Source: Marinobacterium arenosum (GTDB taxonomy: Bacteria > Pseudomonadota > Gammaproteobacteria > Pseudomonadales > Balneatricaceae). From it: DNA of 64,000 nt. The notes beneath the pieces were generated by a model that did no database searches, was not told the DNA's origin, and worked only from the letters and a program-made list of their open reading frames with translations. The translations under genes were made by a program, and so were the position numbers. How positions within the stretch are numbered: the first letter of the stretch is position 1; every line of letters begins with the position of its first letter. The DNA lies in the NCBI RefSeq assembly GCF_019795155.1, contig NZ_JAILYN010000008.1, positions 1-64,000 on the forward strand, in the 5' to 3' direction. Positions 20,026 through 27,529 of the stretch are shown one piece after another.

Positions 20026-20050
20026 GAGCTCAACTAACCTCACCTGGGTT

Positions 20051-20139
20051 CGGCCCAGGCCCTGCACGGGCCGTCTGGGCCGTTATCGTTATAAGTATGA
20101 TTGAAGCGAGACGCCTCCGGCCGGACTGGCCGGGGCGTC
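20051..20139 (-). other. Two intercistronic hairpins between dctM and the dehydrogenase gene
   Basis: Hairpin one: CGGCCCAG+GCCC (20051-20062) with GGGC+CTGGGCCG (20068-20082, 3-nt bulge). Hairpin two: GACGCC-T-CCGGCC (20110-20122) with GGCCGGGGCGTC (20128-20139). Neither is followed by a T tract on the minus strand, so mRNA stabilisation or processing is likelier than termination. Confidence 0.55.
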
Positions 20140-20195
20140 AAAGATCAAGGCGGGGAGGCGGACGCTTCCCCGAGGGTGGCCGTCGGCTCGGCCGA

Positions 20196-21581
20196 TCAGC
20201 TGTAGGCGTTGGCCGGCAGCCAGAGCACCAGCTGCGGCCAGAACACCAGGATCAGCAGGCCGAGCAGCTGCAGCAAGATGAACGGGATCACCCCCTTGTA
20301 GATATCGGTCAGCTTGACGTTCGGCGGGCAGACCCCCTTCAGGTAGAACAGCGCGAAGCCGACCGGTGGCGTCAGGAACGAGGTCTGCAACGCCATCGCC
20401 ACCAGCATCACGAACCACACCAGCTCCGGGTTGTCGACCACGCCGTAGCCGTCGATATCCAGCCCCAGCGCCGAGATCACCGGTGCCAGCAGCGGCAGGA
20501 TGATCAGCGTGATCTCGATCCAGTCGAGGAAGAAGCCGAGCAGGAAGATCACCCCGAGGATGAAGAAGATGATGCCGTACGGGCCGAACGGCAGCCCGGT
20601 CAGGAACGACTCGATCAGCTCGTCGCCGCCCAGCTCGCGCAGCACCAGCGCGAAGCAGGTGGCGCCGATGAAGATCGCGAAGATGTAGGCGGTGGTGTTC
20701 ATGGTGCCGGCCACCACCTCCTTCAGTACCTTGACGTTGAACTTCCTGTTGTACAGCGCCAGCAGGGTGGCGCCGAAGGCGCCGACGCCGGAGGCCTCGG
20801 TCGGTGTGGCGATACCGGCGAAGATCGAGCCCAGCACCACGAAGATCAGCAGCAGGGTCGGCAGCACCGCCTTCATTACGTTGACGAACGCCGCCGCGGT
20901 GATCGGCTTGGCGTCGGCCGGGATCGGCGCCGCGTCCGGCTTCAGCCAGCCGGTCACCAGAATGTAGAGGATATACATGGCGCCCAGCATCAGGCCGGGG
21001 AACACCGCGCCCATGAACAGGTCGCCGACCGACAGGCCGAGCTGGTCGGCCATGATCACCAGCATGATCGATGGCGGGATCAGGATCCCCAGGGTGCCGG
21101 CCGAGGCGATGGTGCCCAGCGCCAGCGGCATCGCGTAGCCCTGCTTGGTCATCGACGGCAGCGACATCACCGCCAGCAGTACCACCGAGGCGCCGATGAT
21201 GCCGGTGGAGGCGGCCAGGATGATGCCGATCGCGGTGACGGTGATCGCCAGCCCGCCGCGCACCCGGCCGAACAGCTCCTGCATCGACTGCATCAGCCGC
21301 TCGGCGACGCCGGACTTGTCCAGCATGATGCCCATGAAGATAAACATCGGCAGGGCGACCAGGATCCAGTTGTCCATGATCTTCCACAGCCGGTTCACCA
21401 CCAGCCCGAGGGTGGTGTAATCCAGCCCGGTGATGGTGTCGAAATAGGTGTCGGCCAGGTAACCGATGCCGGCGAACAGTACGCCGATACCGCCCAGTAC
21501 CCAGGCCACCGGGATACCGGTAAACAGCAGCGCGATGAACGACAGGAACATCGCGATAACCAGAATCTCGTTAATTTCCAT
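20196..21581 (-). CDS. dctM: TRAP transporter large permease DctM
   Basis: A 461-residue protein with about twelve hydrophobic helices, including the family-typical GTIASAGTLGILIPPSIMLVIMADQLGLSVGDLFMGAVFPGL. It is the sodium-coupled permease of a tripartite TRAP system; DctM with DctQ moves a carboxylate handed over by DctP. The ATG at 21581 overlaps the dctQ stop by one base (TGATG); a TTG one codon earlier is possible. Context (PdhR operators, D-lactate dehydrogenase) suggests lactate or pyruvate as substrate, which is inference. Confidence 0.93.
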   Translation of the reverse strand: MEINEILVIAMFLSFIALLFTGIPVAWVLGGIGVLFAGIGYLADTYFDTITGLDYTTLGLVVNRLWKIMDNWILVALPMFIFMGIMLDKSGVAERLMQSMQELFGRVRGGLAITVTAIGIILAASTGIIGASVVLLAVMSLPSMTKQGYAMPLALGTIASAGTLGILIPPSIMLVIMADQLGLSVGDLFMGAVFPGLMLGAMYILYILVTGWLKPDAAPIPADAKPITAAAFVNVMKAVLPTLLLIFVVLGSIFAGIATPTEASGVGAFGATLLALYNRKFNVKVLKEVVAGTMNTTAYIFAIFIGATCFALVLRELGGDELIESFLTGLPFGPYGIIFFILGVIFLLGFFLDWIEITLIILPLLAPVISALGLDIDGYGVVDNPELVWFVMLVAMALQTSFLTPPVGFALFYLKGVCPPNVKLTDIYKGVIPFILLQLLGLLILVFWPQLVLWLPANAYS

Positions 21582-22108
21582 CAATCGTCACCTCGTACAA
21601 GCAGCGTCAGGTCGCGGATCAGGCGGGAGATCATCGCCAATGCCAGCAGTGCGAAACTGATCGGGATAACGCCCTTGATCAGCCAGCGCCAGGGCAGGCC
21701 GGACGGGGCGGACGAGTGTTCATTGATACGCCAGGAATCGGCCAGGAAATCCAGGCTATGGAAAAATACGATCGCGATGAACGGCAGCACCAGCGTCAGA
21801 ATGCCCACCACTTCGACGATCCGTTTGGTTTTCGCGCGAAAATGGGAATAGAACAGGTCGACGCGGATATGCGAGTTGGTGGTCTGCGCATAACTCAAAC
21901 CAAACATCACCCCCAGCGCATAGAGGTGCCACTGCAGCTCTTCGAGCGCGATCAGCCCGCTGGAGAATCCCTTGCGCAGCACCACCTGCAGAATAATGAC
22001 CATCACCAGCAGTACGTAGACCCAGGCCACGCTGAGCCCGATCCGCCGTATCAGCCGGTCGATGCTATCGGCCAGAGGCACTGGCGGCAGCTTATCTTGT
22101 TCAGTCAC
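21581..22108 (-). CDS. dctQ: TRAP transporter small permease DctQ
   Basis: A 175-residue protein with four predicted membrane helices (near residues 25-48, 62-80, 98-120 and 146-165). The segment LEELQWHLYALGVMFGLSYAQTTNSHIRVDLFY is the DctQ signature. The start is GTG at 22108, with AGGGT upstream. It is separated from dctP by 124 nt containing hairpins and is translationally coupled to dctM. Confidence 0.92.
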   Translation of the reverse strand: MTEQDKLPPVPLADSIDRLIRRIGLSVAWVYVLLVMVIILQVVLRKGFSSGLIALEELQWHLYALGVMFGLSYAQTTNSHIRVDLFYSHFRAKTKRIVEVVGILTLVLPFIAIVFFHSLDFLADSWRINEHSSAPSGLPWRWLIKGVIPISFALLALAMISRLIRDLTLLVRGDD

Positions 22109-22155
22109 CGGAAGACCCTACCCTTTTAATTCAATCAGATCGTTATAGTTATGGT

Positions 22156-22195
22156 GCCCGGAACGGGCGAGCGCAGACGGACCGCCGGATGGCGG
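22156..22195 (-). other. Hairpins in the dctP-dctQ spacer
   Basis: GCCCG-GAA-CGGGC at 22156-22168 and CCGCC-GGAT-GGCGG at 22182-22195. Such stems after a binding-protein gene commonly protect its mRNA and raise its yield over the permease genes; here that is inference. Confidence 0.5.
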
Positions 22196-22232
22196 CCCGC
22201 TGCGATGGTGTTGCTTGTTGCTACGCAGTGGA

Positions 22233-23306
22233 TCAGTTCTTCCGGGTGCGCGGCAGGAAGGCGTTGGCTTCCCACAGGTCGTAGCCTTCGCGGAAGGTGC
22301 TCATGTCATCCCAGACCTTCTTGAAGAACGGGTCGGCGGCGGATTTCTCGGCAACCACCTCGTCCCACTTGGCCTGGAAGGTATCCAGCATGGTCTGATT
22401 CCAGTAGCGGATCTCTACACCGTTCTGCTGGGCTTTGGCCATCACCGGGAACTGCATTGCTTCACCTTCGGCGAGGGAGTTGGTCATGGACGCCTTACAG
22501 GTGTTCTCGACGATCGCCTGCTGGCCTTTGCTCATCTTATTCCAGGCATCTTTGTTAACCAGCAGCTCGAAGATGGTGGCCTGCTGGTGCCAGCCCGGGA
22601 AGTAGTTGTACTTGACGATCTTGTGGAAGCCCAGGCGCTGGTCGACCACCGGCTGGGAGAACTCGGAGGCGTCGATGGCGCCTTTCTCCAGTGCGCCGAA
22701 GATCTCGCCGCCCGGCAGCTGCACGGTGCCCACGCCCAGCTTCTCCATCACCGAGGCGCCCAGGCCGAAGAAGCGCATGTTCAGGCCTTTCAGGTCTTCC
22801 GGCTTCTCGATCGGCTTGGAGAACCAGCCGGAGGTTTCCGGCGAGTTGATGGTGCAGGGGATGACCTTAACGTTGTAGCCGCCGTTGTCGTACATCTCCT
22901 GGTACAGCTTCAGGCCGTTGCCGTAGTACAGCCAGGCCATGTATTCGCCCGCTTCAGGACCGAACGGGACCGCGGAGAAAAGCGCCGCCGCCGGCAGTTT
23001 GCCCTGCCAGTAACCGGCGGTGGCGTAACCGGAATTCACTTTGCCTGAGGAGACCGCGTCGAGGATCTCCGGCGGGCTGACCAGTTTGCCCGGCTCGTAG
23101 ATCTTCATCTTGATGTTGCCGTCCGACATCACCTTCAGCTGTTCAGCAACCCACAGGATCGGGCTGCCCAGCGCAGGAAGGTTGGTACCGAAGGCGACCG
23201 GTGTTTTCAGCAGGATTTTGTCTGCGGCGTTGGCAGGGGCGGTAACGGACAGCGCGGCCGCGGAAATGATGGCGGTGGAGAGCACGGTTTTCGCAAGCTT
23301 TTTCAT
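22233..23306 (-). CDS. dctP: TRAP transporter substrate-binding protein DctP
   Basis: A 357-residue periplasmic protein. A signal peptide covers residues 1 to about 27 (cleavage after ANA). The conserved arginine that contacts the substrate carboxylate in TRAP binding proteins is in the LKGLNMRFFGLGA segment. The NSPETSGWF and FSQPVVDQRLGFHKI segments resemble the sub-family that binds 2-oxo or 2-hydroxy acids, as far as can be judged by eye. It is the first gene of dctPQM-dld-usp. The upstream region carries PdhR-type operators, so pyruvate or lactate is the best guess for ligand. Confidence 0.92.
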   Translation of the reverse strand: MKKLAKTVLSTAIISAAALSVTAPANAADKILLKTPVAFGTNLPALGSPILWVAEQLKVMSDGNIKMKIYEPGKLVSPPEILDAVSSGKVNSGYATAGYWQGKLPAAALFSAVPFGPEAGEYMAWLYYGNGLKLYQEMYDNGGYNVKVIPCTINSPETSGWFSKPIEKPEDLKGLNMRFFGLGASVMEKLGVGTVQLPGGEIFGALEKGAIDASEFSQPVVDQRLGFHKIVKYNYFPGWHQQATIFELLVNKDAWNKMSKGQQAIVENTCKASMTNSLAEGEAMQFPVMAKAQQNGVEIRYWNQTMLDTFQAKWDEVVAEKSAADPFFKKVWDDMSTFREGYDLWEANAFLPRTRKN

Positions 23307-23405
23307 GACACATCCTTTACAGGCTAGTTGTTGTTATGTAGTTCGGGACGACCGCCATGACGGCACAGGCTGGCGGCGTCATGGGCTTTAACCTAGTCTG
23401 ATAAT

Positions 23406-23420
23406 ATTGGTAATACCAAT
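23406..23420. promoter_or_regulatory. PdhR-type operator 1
   Basis: ATTGGTAATACCAAT, a perfect ATTGGT-N3-ACCAAT palindrome matching the E. coli PdhR consensus. It lies 100 nt upstream of dctP, close to where its promoter should be. Confidence 0.8.
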
Positions 23421-23554
23421 TTACCCACTGGTTGAATGGCTACTGTATTTTTTTCGTACAGAGGCTGTCAATGACTTTTTTGTGTTCGCATTCCCGCTCA
23501 AATCCGCTTGAAACGGATTATTCTTGTGATACTTTGAGCGTAAATTTTAATAAT

Positions 23555-23569
23555 AATGGTATGACCAAT
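23555..23569. promoter_or_regulatory. PdhR-type operator 2
   Basis: AATGGTATGACCAAT, one base off the ATTGGT-N3-ACCAAT palindrome, midway in the dctP-pdhR spacer. The remainder of this 373-nt divergent spacer is AT-rich around the operators and holds no reading frame I can support. Confidence 0.7.
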
Positions 23570-23642
23570 TTGTGAATCGGCACTGAAATTGGTGCGCTGC
23601 CGGGGCGTGGACTGGTCGTCAGCGCGGGATCAGGGTAGGATT

Positions 23643-23657
23643 ATTGGTCTTACCAAT
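23643..23657. promoter_or_regulatory. PdhR-type operator 3
   Basis: ATTGGTCTTACCAAT, a perfect palindrome 22 nt before the pdhR start codon. Its position would let the protein repress its own gene. Confidence 0.8.
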
Positions 23658-23679
23658 CCTGTTGTCGGGAGAGATTGAT

Positions 23680-24444
23680 ATGGCGTATCAACGGGTTAAA
23701 CAGCCGAAGCTGTCTGATGTGATCATGCAGCAGATGGAGGCGATGATCCTTGAAGGAACGCTGAAACCGGGCCAGAAGCTGCCGCCGGAGCGGGAGCTGG
23801 CAAAGGAGTTCGAGGTGTCCCGGCCCTCATTGCGTGAAGCGGTGCAGAAGCTGGCGGCCAAAGGGCTGCTGGTCAGCCGGCAGGGCGGCGGTACCTATGT
23901 TTCCGAAGATCTGGGCGGCTCCTTCTCCGACCCGCTGCTGGAGCTGTTCAAGACCCACCCCGAAGCCCAATACGACCTGCTGGAGTTCCGTCATGCGCTG
24001 GAAGGGGTGTCGGCCTACTATGCCGCGCTGCGCAGTACCACCGCCGACAAGGAGGCGATCCGCAAGTGTTACCAGACGCTTGAGGGCTTCCACGCCACCA
24101 AGGAGTTCGATAAGGAGGTGGTGGCCGATGTCGACTTCCACCTGTCGATCGCCGCCGCCACCCACAACATGGTGCTGCTGCATATGATGCGGGCGCTGTT
24201 CAGCCTGCTGCGCCAGCATATCTGGGACAACCTGCACAATATCTATCCGAAGGCGGACTACCGGCAGAAGATCCACGAACAGCACAAGCTGCTGATGGAT
24301 GCGATCCTTGACGGCGACCCCGAACGGGCGCGCCACGCCGCCCATACCCACCTGGCCTACGTCGAGGATGCCCTGTTGGAGCAGGGCCGGGAGAACTCCC
24401 GTGTCGAACGGGCCCTGCGCCGGGCCGAGATCACCAGCGGGTGA
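23680..24444 (+). CDS. pdhR: Pyruvate-responsive GntR/FadR-family repressor PdhR
   Basis: A 254-residue regulator, the same length as E. coli PdhR and very similar at its start (MAYQRVKQPKLSDVI). A winged-helix DNA-binding domain (residues 10-75; LPPERELAKEFEVSRPSLREAVQKL) is followed by an FCD ligand domain with metal-site histidines (DVDFHLSIAAATHN and HEQHKLLMDAI). E. coli PdhR represses pdh and lactate genes until pyruvate binds. LldR is the alternative, but overall similarity, the operators and aceEF downstream favour PdhR. Three matching operators lie upstream. Confidence 0.9.
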   Translation: MAYQRVKQPKLSDVIMQQMEAMILEGTLKPGQKLPPERELAKEFEVSRPSLREAVQKLAAKGLLVSRQGGGTYVSEDLGGSFSDPLLELFKTHPEAQYDLLEFRHALEGVSAYYAALRSTTADKEAIRKCYQTLEGFHATKEFDKEVVADVDFHLSIAAATHNMVLLHMMRALFSLLRQHIWDNLHNIYPKADYRQKIHEQHKLLMDAILDGDPERARHAAHTHLAYVEDALLEQGRENSRVERALRRAEITSG

Positions 24445-24824
24445 GACCGCCTCGTTGTCTCGGGGCGGCAGCATTGCCGCGCTCTACTATGCTGTAATCG
24501 GGTTGTAGCAAAAGCGCCGGATGATCGGCAGGCCAACGGATGGACGGCGCCCGCTGCAACCGGACGGCCGCTACATGCCGCAGTCGAATCCGGCCCGAAA
24601 ATCGGGCGGTCGCGGCGAATGTACTTAAACTACAAAAAGTGAAGCCCTCATACCCCGTAAGGCGGTGTCTGTCGGACTTTTGTAGACAGTTCTCGGACTG
24701 ATCTGTAGTATTACTACAAAAAGAAGGGACGGCTACGTTTTGCTGCAATGCAGCATGGTGCGTGGCTCTGCCGATAAGGTACCGATACGGAAACACGGCG
24801 TAAACCAAGAGTGGAGAAGGCAAA
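24445..24824 (+). promoter_or_regulatory. aceE leader with repeated CTACAAAA-type motifs
   Basis: A 380-nt gene-free stretch between pdhR and aceE. It contains the palindrome TGTAGTATTACTACA at 24704-24718, two copies of CTACAAAAAG (24630 and 24715) and inverted relatives (TTTTGTAGAC near 24679, TTGTAGCAAAAG near 24503). No ATTGGT-N3-ACCAAT operator is present. The clustering suggests binding sites for an unidentified regulator of the pyruvate dehydrogenase operon. Confidence 0.45.
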
Positions 24825-27482
24825 GTGCAAGAGTTTATCGAAGACATTGATCCTATCGAAACGCAAGAGTGGCTGGAAGCGCTAGAGTCAGTTGCCAAGA
24901 GCGAAGGCGACGACCGAGCCAAGTTCCTGTTGCGTAAGCTGGGTGAACGCGCTTCCGATCTGGGGGTGAGCGCAGCGGGCACGCTGACCACGCCCTACCG
25001 CAATACCATTGCGCCGAAAGATGAAGTCCGCATGCCTGGCGATCTGTTCATGGAGCGCCGTATCCGTTCCTTCATCCGCTGGAACGCGATGGCGATGGTG
25101 ATGCGCGCCAACGACAACGACGAAGGTCTGGGCGGCCACATCTCCTCCTTCTCCTCTTCCGCCACGCTGTACGACATCGGCTTCAACTACTTCTTCCGCG
25201 GTAACGACGGCGAACAGGATGCCGACATGGTGTTCTTCCAGGGCCACATCTCGCCGGGTATCTACGCCCGTGCCTACCTGGAAGGCCGGCTGACCGAAGA
25301 GCAACTGGACAACTTCCGTCGTGAAGTGGACGGCAACGGCCTGTCCTCCTACCCGCACCCCTGGCTGATGCCGGACTTCTGGCAGTTCCCGACCGTCTCC
25401 ATGGGCCTGGGCCCGATCCAGGCGATCTACCAGGCGCACGTGATGCGTTACCTGTCCGCCCGTGGCCTGATCAACCGTGGCGACCGCAAGGTTTGGGCGT
25501 TCCTCGGCGACGGTGAGTGCGACGAGCCGGAGTCCCTCGGTGCGATCGCCCTGGCCGGCCGCGAGCAGCTGGAAAACCTGGTCTTCGTGATCAACTGTAA
25601 CCTGCAGCGTCTGGACGGTCCGGTACGTGGTAACGGCAAGATCGTGCAGGAGCTGGAAGGCGTGTTCCGCGGCGCCGGCTGGAACGTGATCAAGTGCCTG
25701 TGGGGCCGTCACTGGGACCCGCTGTTCGAAAAAGACGACAAGGGCCTGCTGCAGAAGCGCATGGACGAAGTCTGCGACGGTGAACTGCAGAACTACAAGG
25801 CTAACGGTGGCGCCTACACCCGCGAGCATTTCTTCGGCAAATACCCGGAGCTGCTCGAGATGGTCAAGGACATGTCCGATGACGAGATCATGAACCTGAA
25901 CCGTGGCGGCCACGACCCGTACAAGGTGTACGCGGCCTACCACCAGGCGATGAACAACAAGGGCCAGCCGACCGTGATCCTGGCGCAGACCGTCAAGGGC
26001 TACGGCACCGGTAAGTCCGGCGAAGCGAAAAACGACACCCACTCGATGAAGAAGGTCGCGCTGGATGACCTGGTCGATTTCCGTGATCGTTTCAACATCC
26101 CGCTGAGCGACGACCAGCTGAAGGACGTGCCGTACTACCGTCCGTCGCCGGATTCGCCGGAGATGAAGTACATGATGGAACGGCGCCAGAAGCTGGGTGG
26201 TTTCTACCCGGTGCGCCGGACCGAATTCGAAAAACTGGAAGTTCCGCCGCTGGATACCTTCGCCAATAACCTGAAGGAGAGCGGCAAGCGTACCCTGTCC
26301 ACCCAGATGGCGCTGAACCGCGTGCTCAGTACTCTGGTGAAAGACAAGAACATGGGCGAGCGGGTGGTACCGATCGTACCGGACGAAGCCCGTACCTTCG
26401 GTATGGAGGGGATGTTCCGTCAGTTGGGCATCTACACCTCCGAAGGTCAGCGTTACGTGCCGCACGACGCCGACCAGATCATGTTCTACAAGGAATCCAA
26501 GACCGGTCAGATCCTGGAAGAGGGGATCAACGAAGCCGGTGCGATGTCGGCCTGGATCGCGGCAGCGACCTCCTACGCCAACAACAACTGCACCATGGTG
26601 CCGTTCTACATCTACTACTCGATGTTCGGCTTCCAGCGCATCATGGACCTGGCCTGGGCGGCCGGCGATATGCAGGCGCGCGGTTTCCTGATCGGTGCCA
26701 CCTCCGGCCGTACCACGCTGAACGGTGAAGGTCTGCAGCACCAGGACGGCCACAGCCACCTGATGGCGCAGATGATCCCGAACTGCGTCTCCTACGATCC
26801 GACCTACGGCTACGAGCTGACCGTGATCGTGCAGGACGGCCTGAAGCGGATGTACCAGGACCAGGAGAACAAGTTCTACTACATCACCACGATGAACGAG
26901 AACTACCACCATCCGGAGATGCCGCAGGGCGCCGAGGAGGGTATCGTCAAGGGGATGTACCTGCTGGAAGAGGGCAAAGACGCCGATCTGAAGGTCCAGC
27001 TGTTCGGCTGCGGTACCATCCTGCGCGAGGTGCGCGAAGCGGCGACCATCCTGCGCGACGAGTTCGGTGTGGAAGCGGATATCTGGAGCACCACCTCGAT
27101 CAACGAGCTGCGCCGCGACGCTCAGTCCGTCGAGCGCTGGAACATGCTGAACCCGGAAGCGGAGGAGCGTACCTCCTACCTGGCCGACTGCCTGAAGGAT
27201 CGTCAGGGCCCGGTGATCGCCTCCACCGATTACATGCGGATGTACGCCGACCAGCTGCGCCCGTATATCGACCGTACGTACAAGGTGCTGGGCACCGACG
27301 GTTTCGGTCGCTCGGATACCCGCAGCAAGCTGCGTGAATTCTTCGAAGTGAACCGTTACTACGTGGTGGTCGCCGCGCTGAAAGCGCTGCAGGAAGACGG
27401 CAAGCTGGAGCGCTCCGTTGTCGCCAAGGCCATCCACAAGTTTAATATCAACCCGGACAAAGCGGCCCCCTGGACCCTGTGA
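24825..27482 (+). CDS. aceE: Pyruvate dehydrogenase E1 component (homodimeric type)
   Basis: An 885-residue thiamine-diphosphate enzyme that decarboxylates pyruvate and reductively acetylates lipoyl-E2. The ThDP-binding motif runs from GDGECDEPES to NCNLQRLDGPVRGNGKI (residues about 228-280). The N-terminal DIDPIETQEWLEAL is the part that binds E2 in this E1 class. The start is GTG at 24825 after GAGAAGG. It is followed after 47 nt by aceF; lpd (E3) is not in this window. Regulation may involve the palindromic motifs upstream. Confidence 0.97.
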   Translation: MQEFIEDIDPIETQEWLEALESVAKSEGDDRAKFLLRKLGERASDLGVSAAGTLTTPYRNTIAPKDEVRMPGDLFMERRIRSFIRWNAMAMVMRANDNDEGLGGHISSFSSSATLYDIGFNYFFRGNDGEQDADMVFFQGHISPGIYARAYLEGRLTEEQLDNFRREVDGNGLSSYPHPWLMPDFWQFPTVSMGLGPIQAIYQAHVMRYLSARGLINRGDRKVWAFLGDGECDEPESLGAIALAGREQLENLVFVINCNLQRLDGPVRGNGKIVQELEGVFRGAGWNVIKCLWGRHWDPLFEKDDKGLLQKRMDEVCDGELQNYKANGGAYTREHFFGKYPELLEMVKDMSDDEIMNLNRGGHDPYKVYAAYHQAMNNKGQPTVILAQTVKGYGTGKSGEAKNDTHSMKKVALDDLVDFRDRFNIPLSDDQLKDVPYYRPSPDSPEMKYMMERRQKLGGFYPVRRTEFEKLEVPPLDTFANNLKESGKRTLSTQMALNRVLSTLVKDKNMGERVVPIVPDEARTFGMEGMFRQLGIYTSEGQRYVPHDADQIMFYKESKTGQILEEGINEAGAMSAWIAAATSYANNNCTMVPFYIYYSMFGFQRIMDLAWAAGDMQARGFLIGATSGRTTLNGEGLQHQDGHSHLMAQMIPNCVSYDPTYGYELTVIVQDGLKRMYQDQENKFYYITTMNENYHHPEMPQGAEEGIVKGMYLLEEGKDADLKVQLFGCGTILREVREAATILRDEFGVEADIWSTTSINELRRDAQSVERWNMLNPEAEERTSYLADCLKDRQGPVIASTDYMRMYADQLRPYIDRTYKVLGTDGFGRSDTRSKLREFFEVNRYYVVVAALKALQEDGKLERSVVAKAIHKFNINPDKAAPWTL

Positions 27483-27529
27483 TCCGCTGACTGAGAACGT
27501 TTGATAGGTTTACTGAAGAGGATTCGATT

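Noticed and set aside
24888-27437. An 849-codon open frame on the minus strand opposite aceE
   Set aside because: It is antisense to an obvious gene, its product is rich in His, Val, Arg and Gln with no motif, and such frames arise from GC-biased third positions. The same applies to 2928-4880 (minus) and 8389-9591 (minus).
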